A DNA stretch of 64,000 nt from Neisseriaceae bacterium HSC-16F19 (lineage in GTDB: Bacteria; Pseudomonadota; Gammaproteobacteria; Burkholderiales; Neisseriaceae), in NCBI RefSeq assembly GCF_024171525.1, contig NZ_JALJZY010000005.1, forward strand, positions 62,001-126,000. The letters run 5' to 3'. The notes beneath the pieces were generated by a model. That model searched no databases. It was given only the letters and a program-made list of their open reading frames with translations, and was not told the origin of the DNA. Both the position numbers and the translations under genes were made by a program. Of this stretch, positions 51,601 through 62,122 are shown piece by piece (the stretch's first letter is position 1; every line of letters starts with the position of its first letter).

Positions 51601-53076
51601 TTACAGCGCCGCTTCGGTACACACAGTATCCAAGAGCGCTGCCACATCGTCCAATGTAGTCGTGGGATTGAGCAGGGTGAGTTTGAGGGCGCGGCGGCCG
51701 CGTACTTCGGTCACACCCATATTGGCCACGCCGCGCGCAAACAGCGCATCGGCCACGGTTTGGTTGAGCTGGTCTGCCGCGGCATCGTCCAGCCCCGGCG
51801 GTGCCAGGCGAAACAGCACCGAGGCCAGTTGCGGCGGCAGCAGCAATTGCAACGGTGCCCTGCCTTCAATCAAAGCTGCCGCCTGTTGCGCCAGCCGCAC
51901 ACCGTGGTCGATGAGCGCGCCATAGGCTTCCGTGCCCAAGGCTTCCACGCTCAGCCACAATTTCAGCGCATCGAAACGGCGGGTGGTTTGCAGGGAGTAA
52001 TCCACCAGATTGGGCACACCGTGCTCGGCGTCGTAGGCGGAATTGAGGTATTCGGCCTGATAACGCAGCAGGCGGAAATGGGCGGCATCGCTGAGCAAAA
52101 AGGCGCCGCAGGAAATGCTTTGGAAAAACTGTTTGTGAAAATCGAGGGTCACTGAATCGGCGGTTTCCAAACCGGCCAGGCGCGCGCGGTGTTGCGCGGA
52201 CAGCAGCAGCGCACCGCCCCAGGCAGCATCCACATGCAGCCAGTTGCCGTATGCGTTGCACAGGCTGCGGATGTCGCTCAACGGATCGATGGCACCGGCA
52301 TCGGTGCTGCCCGCCGTGGCGACCACGCAAAACGGCATGTCGCCGCGTGCATCCATGTCTGCCAGGCATTGCGCCAATGCCGCCGTATCCATGCGGCCTT
52401 CTGCATCGCTAGCCACCGCCACCACAGCCTGAAAACCCAAACCCAAGAGCGCCATGCTTTTTTGTACCGAAAAATGCGCCTGCTCGGAGCACAGCACTTT
52501 CAGGCGCGACAGCGCCTCCGGCGGCAGGCCGCGCTCTTGTACCGACCAGGCCGCGCCGTGTTCGTCCTGCCAATGGCGCGCCACCCAGGCATCGCGTGCC
52601 AGGAGCAGGCCCATCAGATTGGACTGGGTACCGCCGGACGTGAACACGCCGCCGCTGCCACTGCCATAGCCGCCGAGGCGGCACAGCCACTGCACCAGCT
52701 CGATTTCCATTAAAGAGGCCGCCGGGCTTTGGTCCCAGGAGTCCATGGACTGATTAGCGGCATTGATCAGCACCTCGGCTACTTGGGAGGCTAGCAGCGT
52801 AGGGCAGTGCAGATGCGCCACCGACAGCGGATGATGCACCTTGAGGCTGTTGTGCAAAAAGGTGTCTACCGCCCGCGCCAAGGCTTCAGGCAGCCCCAAG
52901 CCGTGTTCGCCGCCCTGAAAACGGATGCGCGCACGCAATTCATCGAGGCTGCCGCCGGGATAAAGCTGCGGGTCGCGCAGCCATAAGGCCACCGCATCCA
53001 CGGCGGTCTGCATCTGTTGGCGGTAATCGGTAGCGCTGTGGGCGCATAGCAGGGTTTGCTGTGCTGTGCTCATCAA
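51601..53076 (-). CDS. Group II PLP-dependent decarboxylase (diaminobutyrate decarboxylase-like)
   Basis: 491 residues, a typical length for pyridoxal-dependent decarboxylases of the DOPA/glutamate/DABA class. SLKVHHPLSVAHLHCPTL near residue 80, then GGVFTSGGTQSNLMGLLLARD (PLP phosphate), FCVVATAGSTDAGAIDPL, WLHVDAAWGGALLLS (Asp for the pyridine nitrogen) and SVTLDFHKQFFQSISCGAFL with the Schiff-base Lys. The ending is like L-2,4-diaminobutyrate decarboxylases of siderophore or polyamine pathways. The substrate is an inference. Confidence 0.82.
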   Translation of the reverse strand: MMSTAQQTLLCAHSATDYRQQMQTAVDAVALWLRDPQLYPGGSLDELRARIRFQGGEHGLGLPEALARAVDTFLHNSLKVHHPLSVAHLHCPTLLASQVAEVLINAANQSMDSWDQSPAASLMEIELVQWLCRLGGYGSGSGGVFTSGGTQSNLMGLLLARDAWVARHWQDEHGAAWSVQERGLPPEALSRLKVLCSEQAHFSVQKSMALLGLGFQAVVAVASDAEGRMDTAALAQCLADMDARGDMPFCVVATAGSTDAGAIDPLSDIRSLCNAYGNWLHVDAAWGGALLLSAQHRARLAGLETADSVTLDFHKQFFQSISCGAFLLSDAAHFRLLRYQAEYLNSAYDAEHGVPNLVDYSLQTTRRFDALKLWLSVEALGTEAYGALIDHGVRLAQQAAALIEGRAPLQLLLPPQLASVLFRLAPPGLDDAAADQLNQTVADALFARGVANMGVTEVRGRRALKLTLLNPTTTLDDVAALLDTVCTEAAL

Positions 53077-53100
53077 GAGCTCCTTATCGGTTTAAAGAAC

Positions 53101-53125
53101 GGGCGGGTGTAAAACCCGCCCCTAC
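53101..53125. repeat. REP-like palindrome, GGGCGGGTGT type
   Basis: GGGCGGGTGTAAAACCCGCC-CCTAC; read on the minus strand it begins GTAGG. The identical sequence occurs at 63924-63948. Confidence 0.7.
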
Positions 53126-53126
53126 A

Positions 53127-53470
53127 AGGCTGCCTGAAATATTCGGCTTGTATTGGGTGCAGATATTGTTACTTTCAATTCAGGTACGCTTACGGCTACA
53201 GCCCTATCCGCTGGCGCAGCCGAACGGAGCGCGGTTTTTCGGGGAGAAAGGGCAAATCTGTTTGAGCAGCGCAGCTGCGAGTTGTTGCCCGCCCGAAAAA
53301 CCGTGTGCAGTGAGGGAAGTTTGCGCAGCAAACCTGCAACCGCGGCCGCCTTTCTTTTGCCTTCTTTTCTTTGGCGGCGCAAAGAAAAGAAGGTGGCCGC
53401 GCGGCCACGAAGCGCAATGTGAAACGTGGAGCAATGTGTACAACAAGGCGACGTAAACTTGTGCGTTCAG
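53127..53470. repeat. Large structured repeat, copy C (344 bp)
   Basis: Begins at a DUS (53127-53138), same subfamily as copy A: the core differs from A at only about three positions. Stem arms are 53232-53243 with 53292-53303; the full 14-bp CCTTCTTTTCTTTG/CAAAGAAAAGAAGG hairpin is intact. The terminal inverted DUS is replaced by a REP palindrome directly adjoining at 53476. No gene lies between the decarboxylase and rluF. Confidence 0.85.
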
Positions 53471-53475
53471 CATCC

Positions 53476-53574
53476 GTAGGTCGGATTCTTGAATCCGACA
53501 TTTTGATATCGGCTGTATGTTCCGGATATTCCCGGCAGTGCTTCGGTTTTGTCGGATACAAGTATCCGACCTAC
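53476..53574. repeat. REP-like palindrome pair, GTAGGTCGGATTC type
   Basis: GTAGGTCGGATTC-TT-GAATCCGAC, a 51-base spacer, then GTCGGATACAAGTATCCGAC-CTAC. Joins the end of large repeat copy C. Confidence 0.7.
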
Positions 53575-53583
53575 AACTGCTAT

Positions 53584-54333
53584 TTAAAACCGCTCCCCCG
53601 GACGCAGATAACGCCATTGGCCGGGCGGTAACTGGCCGAGTTTGATGCGGCCCATGCGCACGCGTTTGAGGCCGGTGACGCGCAGGCCCACCAGCTCGCA
53701 CATGCGGCGGATTTGCCGCTTTTTGCCCTGGCGCAGGATAAAGCGCAGCTGGTCCTGGTTTTGCCAGCCCACCTTGGCCGGGCGCAAGGCTTCGCCGTCG
53801 AGGCTCAAACCGTGGTTGAGCAGGGCGAGGCCGTTTTCAGGCAGCCTGCCGGAGACGCGCACCAGATATTCTTTTTCCACGCCGCTGTTGTCGCCAATCA
53901 GCTGCTTGGCCACGCGGCCGTCTTGGGTCAGCACCAGCAGGCCGACGGAGTCGATGTCCAGCCGCCCCGCCGGGGCCAGCCCGCGCAGGTGTTCGGGCTT
54001 GAAGGCAATGCCGCTGTCGTCGCCGCTCCAGTGGTTGGCTTCGGTAATCAGCGACACCGCCGCGGCATAGTCTTTTTCCGGCTGGCCGCTGACATAGCCC
54101 ACCGGTTTGTGGAGCAAAATGGTGACGCGTTCGGCCTGTTGGCGGTGGGCGCGGCGGTCCAAATCGATGCGGTCGCCAGGCAGGACTTTCTGGCCCAGCA
54201 CCGCGGTTTGGCCGTTCACTTTCACCCAGCCCTGCTCGATATAACTGTCGGCCTCGCGGCGCGAACACAGCCCCAGCTGGGCCATGCGCTTGGACAGACG
54301 TTGGGCTTCGGTGTCTTGTGGTGTATCAGTCAT
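53584..54333 (-). CDS. rluF: Ribosomal large subunit pseudouridine synthase RluF
   Basis: Makes pseudouridine 2604 in 23S rRNA. 249 residues. An S4 RNA-binding domain (residues 10-55: [30 protein letters not shown]) is followed by the RsuA-family catalytic domain with Asp in [19 protein letters not shown] (active site), HEKEY-type VEKEYLVRV and [14 protein letters not shown]. The GLCSRREAD and QIRRMCE details are closer to RluF than to RsuA or RluB. Start ATG 54333. Confidence 0.85.
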   Translation of the reverse strand: MTDTPQDTEAQRLSKRMAQLGLCSRREADSYIEQGWVKVNGQTAVLGQKVLPGDRIDLDRRAHRQQAERVTILLHKPVGYVSGQPEKDYAAAVSLITEANHWSGDDSGIAFKPEHLRGLAPAGRLDIDSVGLLVLTQDGRVAKQLIGDNSGVEKEYLVRVSGRLPENGLALLNHGLSLDGEALRPAKVGWQNQDQLRFILRQGKKRQIRRMCELVGLRVTGLKRVRMGRIKLGQLPPGQWRYLRPGERF

Positions 54334-54382
54334 ATGGTGTTCCGTTTTGAAAAAGAGGCTGCCTGAAAGGGGTGGTCAGAGG

Positions 54383-55066
54383 TCAGCGGGCCGTCCACAG
54401 GGTCAGGTTTTTATTCAAGGGTGTTTGCAGATAACCGCTGTTTTCAGGCAGCTTTTTGATTTGTTCGGCATTAAAGACATTGAAATCGAATAAGCGGCGG
54501 TAGGCGCCTTGGGGGATGTTTTTCACCTGCTCGAATTGCCAGGCCAAAACCTCTTCCGGCGTATGGGCCGTCAGGCCGCCATCAAATATTTCTTTGATGA
54601 CTTCGTGAAAAATCATGTTGTCACCGCACACATAACCATAGGCGTAATCCAGTTCCAATACCGGCAACAGCGCATCCATGATGCGGCGGGCGGTGGTGCT
54701 GTCGTAAGCATCGTGGCAGGGCCAGAAAAACTCGCCTTCAAAGCGGTCTTCATGTTCGCCGCGCAATGATAAAACCCACTGCGAGCGGAAGGGCAAATAG
54801 TCTTTATCCACCACCGTAATGCCGTGCATCTTGTCATAACCTTTGCTCTCCAGCCTGGCCCAAAAGGTTTTTGCCAGCGAATACGGGCTGCTTTTGGAAA
54901 TACCGTAGCCGGATCCGTTGATGTCGAAACGCAGGCGTTTCGGCTCGCACAGGGTTTCCGCCAGTGCCACCCAAGCGTGGGTAAGCGTTTCCTTTTCCGC
55001 GGCGCTGTAGCTTTGTTTGCCCATATTGGCATACAGGTGCAGGTAGTTGTAATGCGGGGTGCTCAT
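54383..55066 (-). CDS. Hypothetical protein
   Basis: 227 residues, soluble, aromatic-rich, no signal. Sequence features: NYLHLYANMGKQSYSAAEKETLTHAWVALAET at the N-terminus, HEDRFEGEFFWPCHDAYD near the middle, and C-terminal YRRLFDFNVFNAEQIKKLPENSGYL. I do not recognise the family. It is alone on its strand between rluF and a divergently transcribed gene; a DUS overlaps its last codons (about 54443-54451). Confidence 0.6.
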   Translation of the reverse strand: MSTPHYNYLHLYANMGKQSYSAAEKETLTHAWVALAETLCEPKRLRFDINGSGYGISKSSPYSLAKTFWARLESKGYDKMHGITVVDKDYLPFRSQWVLSLRGEHEDRFEGEFFWPCHDAYDSTTARRIMDALLPVLELDYAYGYVCGDNMIFHEVIKEIFDGGLTAHTPEEVLAWQFEQVKNIPQGAYRRLFDFNVFNAEQIKKLPENSGYLQTPLNKNLTLWTAR

Positions 55067-55184
55067 GGTTGTCCTTGTATTGAGGCTGCCTGAAAATCAG
55101 TTTGACAGCGCCATACGTCGTCAAGTAGCGCAGGCTTTATACGCTATAATCTGCGGTTGCTCAATCTTTCAGGCAGCCTCAACC

Positions 55185-55556
55185 ATGCAATCCAACGATA
55201 TTCCCTACACAGACATTCTGCGCCGCGAATTCGAAGGTGAAGACGGCAGCTTTCTGTTGCGCTTGCGCCTCGAACGGCATTGGGACGAGGCCGCCTTCCA
55301 AGGCTTGGTCCAAGCCATGTACCGCGCCGCACGGGATTTGGAAACGGCGGACACACTGCCCAAATGGCTGGCGCAAGGCTTTTGGTTGGCGCATACCTTT
55401 ACCGCAGAATGGGTGGCGCATCCCGCTTTCCCCAAACAGGCCGGCGTTGATTATGCGCGCGGTTGCGAGCTCTTGGCCCATTTGGCCTACTATCTGTTTC
55501 ACGGCGAATCGCCCTTGGCCGAAGGGCAGCTGGAAACATGGATTTTTCACGATTAA
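55185..55556 (+). CDS. Small hypothetical protein upstream of uvrB
   Basis: 123 residues from ATG 55185. Soluble, acidic and aromatic: MQSNDIPYTDILRREFEGEDGSFLLRLRLERHWDEAAF at the start, then WLAQGFWLAHTFTAEWVAHPAFP. A DUS (55168-55179) lies just upstream with TATAAT at 55145-55150; no clear Shine-Dalgarno. Ends 12 bases before uvrB, so it is probably co-transcribed. No family recognised. Confidence 0.65.
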   Translation: MQSNDIPYTDILRREFEGEDGSFLLRLRLERHWDEAAFQGLVQAMYRAARDLETADTLPKWLAQGFWLAHTFTAEWVAHPAFPKQAGVDYARGCELLAHLAYYLFHGESPLAEGQLETWIFHD

Positions 55557-55568
55557 AGGCTGCCTGAA

Positions 55569-57596
55569 ATGCAGATTATCCAATACGAACACTCCCCCTT
55601 TAAACTCCACCAGCCTTTCCCGCCCGCCGGCGACCAGCCCAGCGCCATTGCCGGCTTGCTCGAAGGTTTGGACGACGGCCTGGCCTACCAAACCCTGCTG
55701 GGCGTTACCGGCTCGGGCAAAACCTATACCATGGCCAATGTGATTGCGCAGAGCGGCCGCCCCGCCATCATCATGGCGCACAACAAAACCCTGGCGGCGC
55801 AGCTTTATGCCGAGATGCGCGAATTTTTCCCCGAAAACGCGGTGGAGTATTTCGTGTCTTACTACGATTACTACCAGCCCGAAGCCTATGTGCCCAGCCG
55901 CGATTTGTTTATCGAAAAAGATTCCGCCATTAACGAGCACATCGAACAAATGCGCTTGTCCGCCACCAAAAACCTGATGACGCGCAACGACGTGATTATC
56001 GTCGCCACCGTATCCGCCATTTACGGTATCGGCGACCCCACCGAATACCAGCAAATGGTGCTTTCGGTAAAAGAGGGCGACACGCTCAGCCAGCGCGACA
56101 TCATTTCCATCTTGGTTTCCATGCAATACGAGCGCGGCGAAATGGATTTCAAACGCGGCTCTTTCCGCGTGCGCGGTGATGTGATCGACGTTTACCCCGC
56201 CGAGAGTGCCGACAACGCCTTGCGTATTTCCCTGTTTGACGACGAAATCGACCGCCTTGACCTGTTCGACCCGCTTACCGGCGCCAATCTGCAAAGGGTA
56301 GGGCGCTACACCGTGTTCCCCAGCAGCCACTACGTGACCCCGCGCGACACCGTTTTGCGCGCCTGCGAATCCATCAAAGAAGAGTTGCGCGAACGCATCG
56401 CTTTTTTTACCCAAGAAAACCGCCCCGTCGAAACCCAGCGCATTGAGCAGCGCACCCGCTTCGATTTGGAAATGCTGTATGAGATGGGCTTTTGCAAAGG
56501 CATCGAAAATTACAGCCGCCATTTTTCCGGCAAAAAAGAAGGCGAGCCGCCGCCCACGCTGATGGATTATCTGCCCGACAACGCCATTATGTTTATCGAC
56601 GAGAGCCACGTGACCGTCACCCAAATCGGCGGCATGTATAAAGGCGACGCCTCGCGCAAGCAAAACCTGGTGGATTACGGCTTCCGCCTGCCCTCTGCCC
56701 GCGACAACCGCCCGCTCAAATTCCACGAATTCGAGCGCATCATGCCGCAAACCATCTTCGTATCCGCCACCCCCGCCAAATACGAAGAAGAACACGCCGG
56801 GCAAGTGGTGGAGCAGGTGGTGCGCCCCACCGGCTTGGTCGACCCCCAAATCGAAATCCGCCCTGTGGCCACGCAAGTGGACGATTTACTCAGCGAAATC
56901 AACGTGCGCATAGAAAAAGGCGAGCGCGTATTGGTGACCACACTCACCAAACGCATGGCCGAGCAGCTAACCGACTATTACAGCGAATTGGGTGTCAAAG
57001 TGCGCTACCTGCACAGCGACATCGACACCGTAGAACGTGTGGAAATCATCCGCGATTTGCGCCTCGGCTTGTTCGACGTGCTGGTTGGCATCAACCTCTT
57101 GCGCGAAGGCTTGGACATCCCCGAAGTGTCATTAGTGGCCATTCTCGATGCCGACAAAGAAGGCTTTCTGCGCTCGCACCGCAGCCTGATCCAAACCATA
57201 GGCCGCGCCGCCCGCAACGTAAACGGCGTAGCGATTCTCTATGCCGACAAAATCACCGATTCCATGAAAGCCGCCATAGACGAAACCGAACGCCGCCGCG
57301 AAAAACAGATTAAATTCAACGAAGAACACGGCATCGTGCCGCAGCAGATTAATAAAAAAGTAAAAGACATTATCGACGGCGTGTATCACGACGAAGCAGG
57401 CGGCAAAGGCAAAGGCCGTCTGAAAAACAAAGTGAAAGTGGGCGAAATCCACACCGAAGAAGATGCGCTCAAAGAAATCGCCAAACTCGAAAAAGCCATG
57501 CAGGCCGCGGCCAGGGATTTGCAGTTTGAAGAGGCGGCGGTGTTACGGGATAAGATTCGGGGGATTAAGGAAGGGTTGTTGTTTGGGAGTGAATAA
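55569..57596 (+). CDS. uvrB: UvrABC excision nuclease subunit B
   Basis: Damage-verifying helicase of nucleotide excision repair. 675 residues, normal length. Walker [13 protein letters not shown] (44-55), the beta-hairpin [21 protein letters not shown], the helicase motif [29 protein letters not shown] near the end of domain 3, and the C-terminal UVR motif [29 protein letters not shown]. The ATG follows a DUS at 55557-55568. Confidence 0.97.
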   Translation: MQIIQYEHSPFKLHQPFPPAGDQPSAIAGLLEGLDDGLAYQTLLGVTGSGKTYTMANVIAQSGRPAIIMAHNKTLAAQLYAEMREFFPENAVEYFVSYYDYYQPEAYVPSRDLFIEKDSAINEHIEQMRLSATKNLMTRNDVIIVATVSAIYGIGDPTEYQQMVLSVKEGDTLSQRDIISILVSMQYERGEMDFKRGSFRVRGDVIDVYPAESADNALRISLFDDEIDRLDLFDPLTGANLQRVGRYTVFPSSHYVTPRDTVLRACESIKEELRERIAFFTQENRPVETQRIEQRTRFDLEMLYEMGFCKGIENYSRHFSGKKEGEPPPTLMDYLPDNAIMFIDESHVTVTQIGGMYKGDASRKQNLVDYGFRLPSARDNRPLKFHEFERIMPQTIFVSATPAKYEEEHAGQVVEQVVRPTGLVDPQIEIRPVATQVDDLLSEINVRIEKGERVLVTTLTKRMAEQLTDYYSELGVKVRYLHSDIDTVERVEIIRDLRLGLFDVLVGINLLREGLDIPEVSLVAILDADKEGFLRSHRSLIQTIGRAARNVNGVAILYADKITDSMKAAIDETERRREKQIKFNEEHGIVPQQINKKVKDIIDGVYHDEAGGKGKGRLKNKVKVGEIHTEEDALKEIAKLEKAMQAAARDLQFEEAAVLRDKIRGIKEGLLFGSE

Positions 57597-57597
57597 G

Positions 57598-58041
57598 ATG
57601 GCCGGATGGGGCAGACCCGACAAAATTTATTTCGATATCGACGGCGTTTTGCGCTACTGTGCTTCACCAAGCGCAGATGTGGCAGCGCTGTTGCGTTATT
57701 GCCTGGATACTTATCCCGGCGCGCTGTATTGGCTGACCACCCATTGCCGTGGCGGGGTCAACGCTGCCGAACGTGCGCTCACGGGTGTGCTTGCCGATGA
57801 TTTGCGGGCAGAGGTGATGGCGATATTTCGGCCCACCGATTGGAATGTACTCAAAACCGATGCCATCGACTTTAACAGCCGCTTTATTTGGTTGGATGAC
57901 AGTCTTTTGTACGCAGAGCAAGCCGTTTTGCAACAGCATCATGCTGTGGACGGATTTTTCAGAATGAATCCGAAAGATCCGCATATGGCAGAAAAGGCCC
58001 TGATGTTTTTGCGGCAAGTTACAACTACACACCACACATAA
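57598..58041 (+). CDS. HAD-like small phosphatase
   Basis: 147 residues from ATG 57598, one base after the uvrB stop. An HAD motif I is present (IYFDIDGVLRY, DxD at about 11-13), with WLTTHCRG as a possible motif II (Thr) and WLDDSLL as a motif IV-like acidic pair. The rest is unlike well-known HAD families, so it may be an HAD-like domain of unknown substrate. Likely translated with uvrB. Confidence 0.65.
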   Translation: MAGWGRPDKIYFDIDGVLRYCASPSADVAALLRYCLDTYPGALYWLTTHCRGGVNAAERALTGVLADDLRAEVMAIFRPTDWNVLKTDAIDFNSRFIWLDDSLLYAEQAVLQQHHAVDGFFRMNPKDPHMAEKALMFLRQVTTTHHT

Positions 58042-58043
58042 CC

Positions 58044-58886
58044 ATGCCCCACTCCGAAATCCTGTTCACGCAGCTGATCATGTTCGCCGTATCGCTGATG
58101 GCGGTGGTCTGGGTCGGCTATTGCGTGCGTATGCGCAGCTATCGCGCGGTGTATGCCGCAGGCGGGGTGGAATTGACTGTGCGCTACCGTCTGCTGGGCA
58201 TATTGACGGTGCGCACCGTGCCTTATGCGGGGGCGGTGCAGGCTTATGTGCAGTACGGCAGCAGCAGGCGTGTTTCCAAACTGATGCTGGAACATGCCGG
58301 CGGCCTGACACTTTTGTTGTCGATGAACGGCATGAACAAGCAGCGCGAGGCCGACAAAATCAATGCCGCCATTGCCCAGGCCCGTATGGGGCAGGTGGGT
58401 GTGGCGGGCGTAGACAGGATGCAGCAGCTGTGGTTGGGCATGTTTGCGTTGCTGTTCGGCCTGCCGTGGCTGATGGCGGCGCTTGTGTCAGCGGCAGTGC
58501 TGGCGGGCATACCGTTTGCCGATGAAGTCGGGCCGTCACAGGCTGAGACAGTGGCGGAACAAGATTGGGAAGCAGAACCGGAACTTCAGCCGCAACAGGC
58601 ATCTGGCGTGCCCGGACGCCACCGTTATGTCGGCCATGCGGGCGGCAGCTACCAAATCCACCGCGAAGGCGGCCCGCCCTTGCCGCTGCCTGAAGCCATG
58701 CCCGCCGATGTGGCGCAGGCATTGGCTTTTTGCGAAATCGGCTATGTGGAAGTGGATATGCACGACAGCACCCAAGTGCGCCAAATCTATGTCAGCGGCC
58801 AGCACCGCTTGTCGAAAGCCGATGCCGAAGCGCATATTCAGGCAGCCATGCGGGACTGGAAAGATCTGAGCCATACCCCCCGATAG
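58044..58886 (+). CDS. Hypothetical membrane protein
   Basis: 280 residues. Two hydrophobic regions, about 8-28 (LFTQLIMFAVSLMAVVWVGY) and about 128-154 (LWLGMFALLFGLPWLMAALVSAAVLAGI), with a soluble middle domain (mixed beta, ELTVRYRLLGILTVRT) and a soluble C-terminal domain ending KDLSHTPR. No recognised family. Two bases after the HAD-like gene, so part of the same run of genes. The C-terminal domain is followed by a gene remnant. Confidence 0.6.
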   Translation: MPHSEILFTQLIMFAVSLMAVVWVGYCVRMRSYRAVYAAGGVELTVRYRLLGILTVRTVPYAGAVQAYVQYGSSRRVSKLMLEHAGGLTLLLSMNGMNKQREADKINAAIAQARMGQVGVAGVDRMQQLWLGMFALLFGLPWLMAALVSAAVLAGIPFADEVGPSQAETVAEQDWEAEPELQPQQASGVPGRHRYVGHAGGSYQIHREGGPPLPLPEAMPADVAQALAFCEIGYVEVDMHDSTQVRQIYVSGQHRLSKADAEAHIQAAMRDWKDLSHTPR

Positions 58887-59130
58887 CCACCAAGGCCGCA
58901 CCATTCAATACCGCTATCGCAAACAAGGCACCCAGGTGTCCATTTTTACCGAGCCGCAGCGCTGCGTGGCGCGGGTGAATCCGCGGGTGAAAAGGCGTTG
59001 GTTGGGCGACAGCGGATAAGCCAAAATCACGCCGCTCAAGGATTTCCGTGCCGATAATGAGCGCGAGCGTTATTAAGTGGCATGCACTCTGGCCGACGGC
59101 CAGGTGAAGTTGGACAGCTTGAAGAAGCAG
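58870..59130 (+). pseudogene. Remnant of a protein-coding gene with two in-frame stops
   Basis: In one frame the sequence reads GRTIQYRYRKQGTQVSIFTE, then RVNPRVKRRWLGDSG, stop, AKITPLKDFRADNERERY, stop, and VACTLADGQVKLDSLKKQ, stop. The amino-acid composition is protein-like and the frame is kept through both stops, so this looks like a decaying 3' end. It overlaps the last codons of the membrane protein gene. Parent family unknown. Confidence 0.5.
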
Positions 59131-59155
59131 TAAGGTATCGGGTGAGTTGATGAAA

Positions 59156-59176
59156 AAGCCGGCATATTGCCGGCTT
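59156..59176 (+). terminator. Terminator after the remnant
   Basis: AAGCCGGCA-TAT-TGCCGGCTT, preceded by an A-tract and followed by TGTTGTTTT. Confidence 0.75.
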
Positions 59177-59249
59177 TGTTGTTTTCGCTTCGCAACTTTG
59201 CTGCGCTGCGCAGGCAGCTTGAGGCTGCCTGAAAATATGTCTGAATGGA

Positions 59250-59995
<746 letters not shown>

Positions 59996-59999
<4 letters not shown>

Positions 60000-60946
60000 G
60001 ATGCGCCTTTCAGCGGTTGCAAAAACAGCCACAAAAAGAAGGGGCCGCCGAGCAGGGCCACCACCAGGCCCACCGGTACGTCCACCGGATAGGCCAGCCA
60101 GCGCGCGCCGCTGTCCATCAGCAGCAAAAACACCGCGCCCAGCCAGGCGGAAACCAGCACGATGCGCCGCCGCGAACCGCCGAGGCTGCGCGCCACCGCA
60201 TTGGGCACCATCATGCCCAGAAAGCCGATAATGCCCGCCAAAGAGACTGCCGCACCGGTGAGCAGGGCGGCGGCGGTCACGGTAAGCATGCGGGTGGCCG
60301 CCACCGGCACGCCCATGCTCAAGGCGGTTTCTTCGCCCAGCATCAAAATATCCAGCCGCCGTCCGCATACGGCCAATAAGGCCAGTCCGGCCACGGCGGC
60401 GGCCAGTGCGTATTGCGGCGGCGTGAATCCGGCTTCGGCGAGGCTGCCTGAAAGCCAGATGGTGGCGCTGCGCAATACCAAATCATCCGACAAAAACAAC
60501 ACCAGACTCACCAGTGCGCCACAAAAAGCGCTAATCACAAAACCCAGCACCAATAAGCCCAGGGTGCCGCCGCCGATTAGGCGGTGGATGGCCAAAATCA
60601 GCACGCACACCGCCAGCGCGCCGGCAAAGGCGGCCACGGGTATGCCCAAACCGCCGCCGCCCAGGGCCAGTACCAATACCACACCGAGGGCGGCACCGCC
60701 GGAAGTGCCGATCAGGCTGGGGTCGGCCAGCGGATTGTCAAACAGGGCCTGCAAGGCGGCCCCAGCGGCAGACAGCGCCGCGCCCACCAGCAAGGCCACC
60801 GCCACACGCGGCAGACGGATGTCGAGGGTGAGTTCGTCCAATTGGTGCGGCCATTGCCAGCCGCCCAAGCCGACGCCGACACAAAACCACAGCATAAACA
60901 GGGTGGCGAGCGTGGCGGCGGCCATCCAAACGGCGCTGCGCGGCAT
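59996..60946 (-). CDS. Iron/heme ABC transporter permease (FecCD family)
   Basis: 316 residues from ATG 60946 with about nine or ten membrane helices. Family motifs: the first periplasmic segment DIRLPRVAVALLVGAALSAAGAALQALFDNPLADPSLIGTSGGAALG, and the ATPase-coupling region SLAGIIGFLGMMVPNAVARSL. Start overlaps the stop of the binding-protein gene by one base (TAATG), so translation is coupled. Confidence 0.88.
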
Positions 60947-61740
60947 TATTTGGCCAAGCCGTGCAGGCGCTGTATCACCTGCGGGGTATCCAGACCAAAG
61001 CGCAGCACATCGTTGGCATCCCAGAAATACACTTTGCGGTTTTGCACCGCCGGGCTGGCGGCCAGCTCCGACCGTTTGGCCAGGCCCGCCACATCGCCCA
61101 CGGCCTGGCGGTGGTGCGCCGATACGATGATGATGTCCGGTTTGGCCGCCAGCCAGGCTTCGCGCGTCATCGGTTTCAAACCGTCGATGGCGGCTGCGGC
61201 ATTGATGCCCCCCGCGCGGCGGATAAGTTCGTCTGCCGCGGTATTGCGCCCGGCCACAATGCGGCCGTCGTAGCTGATGAGATAACGCTTGCCGGTGGCG
61301 GCATGGCGGGTCAGCTGTTTTTGCCAGCGCTGCGCCAGCGCATCGGCCTGCGGCTGTTTGCCCAAGAGCTTGCCGATGTCGCGGATGCTTTGCGCATAGG
61401 TATCCAGACTTTCCTTGGGCGCCACATTCACGGCGCGGATGCCGATGCGTTGCAGATGGGCGTAAATGCCCGGCGGCTGCGCCATCCACGAACCGATGGC
61501 GATATCCGGTTTGTGGGCGGCGATGGGCTCCACCGTGAGCTGGCGGAACACGCCGATACTGGGCTTGCTTTGCAAAGACGGCTGGGTGGTGGTCATATCG
61601 CGCGCCACCACCTGGTCGGCGGCACCCAGGGCCACCACCACATCGGCCACATCGGGGGTGAGCGTGATAATGCGCTGCGCCCAAGCGGGCGCGGCGAGCA
61701 GGGTGCTGATAAGGGCGGTGCAGATAAGGTGTTTTTTCAT
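60946..61740 (-). CDS. Heme/iron ABC transporter substrate-binding protein (HmuT-like)
   Basis: 264 residues. Signal peptide MKKHLICTALISTLLAAPAWA, no lipobox, so probably a free periplasmic protein. The mature part begins QRIITLTPDVADVVVALGAADQVVARD, typical of cluster A-II (BtuF/HmuT-like) binding proteins, with KPDIAIGSW, GIRAVNVAP and a C-terminal NRKVYFWDANDVLRFGL. First gene of the hmuTUV-type operon; a Fur-like sequence lies just upstream. Confidence 0.83.
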   Translation of the reverse strand: MKKHLICTALISTLLAAPAWAQRIITLTPDVADVVVALGAADQVVARDMTTTQPSLQSKPSIGVFRQLTVEPIAAHKPDIAIGSWMAQPPGIYAHLQRIGIRAVNVAPKESLDTYAQSIRDIGKLLGKQPQADALAQRWQKQLTRHAATGKRYLISYDGRIVAGRNTAADELIRRAGGINAAAAIDGLKPMTREAWLAAKPDIIIVSAHHRQAVGDVAGLAKRSELAASPAVQNRKVYFWDANDVLRFGLDTPQVIQRLHGLAK

Positions 61741-61756
61741 GGATTTAAGATATTGT

Positions 61757-61775
61757 GATAATTGAAAAAATAATT
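61757..61775 (-). promoter_or_regulatory. Possible Fur box upstream of the heme ABC operon
   Basis: GATAATTGAAAAAATAATT: hexamers GATAAT-TGAAAA-AATAAT resemble the Fur box NATWAT triple. It lies about 17 bases upstream of the start codon. Two of three hexamers fit; confidence is limited. Confidence 0.45.
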
Positions 61776-61818
61776 TGAGTGTATGGGCTGACTTGATATA
61801 ACACGCATGTTCTTTAAC

Positions 61819-62072
61819 AAGATCCTGCGGCTGCGCGCAGGATGACAGCAGTCCGTCATTCTGCGCGCAGCGTAGCGGAGTCGCAGAATCTGTTTTCTTT
61901 AGCTTTGCAACTGCGCTACGCTACGCAGGCAGCGGTAGAGTGGGCATGCTTGCCCATCATGAAAATTATGGCAATCAGCAATTTAAAGTGGTGGGCAGGC
62001 ATGCCCACCCTACCCATGTCCTGTCTTTCCGCTGTCTTGTCAGCCGTAGGTCGGCTCGGAGAGCCGACCTAC
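61819..62072. repeat. Repeat cluster between hmuT and hemS
   Basis: Contains GATCCTGCGGCTGCGCGCAG-GATGAC (61819-61846), an inverted GTCATTCTGCGCGCAGCG type (61856-61890), a REP pair of GTAGAGTGGGCATGCTTGCC type (61935-62013) and one complete hairpin GTAGGTCGGCTCGGAGAGCC-GACCTAC (62046-62072). A DUS follows at 62079. No gene between hemS and hmuT; the cluster separates the two parts of the heme locus. Confidence 0.7.
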
Positions 62073-62122
62073 CCGTTTTTCAGGCAGCCTATGGCTTGCA
62101 GATTGAATCGTTAAACCGGTAT

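Noticed and set aside
53127..53470. Group II intron or riboswitch in the large repeat
   Set aside because: No intron domain V or known riboswitch core was recognised, and copies are not consistently placed in front of genes of one pathway.
54383..55066. Toxin-immunity pair with neighbouring small hypothetical genes
   Set aside because: No toxin or secretion domain is nearby; the immunity idea rests only on unknown families.
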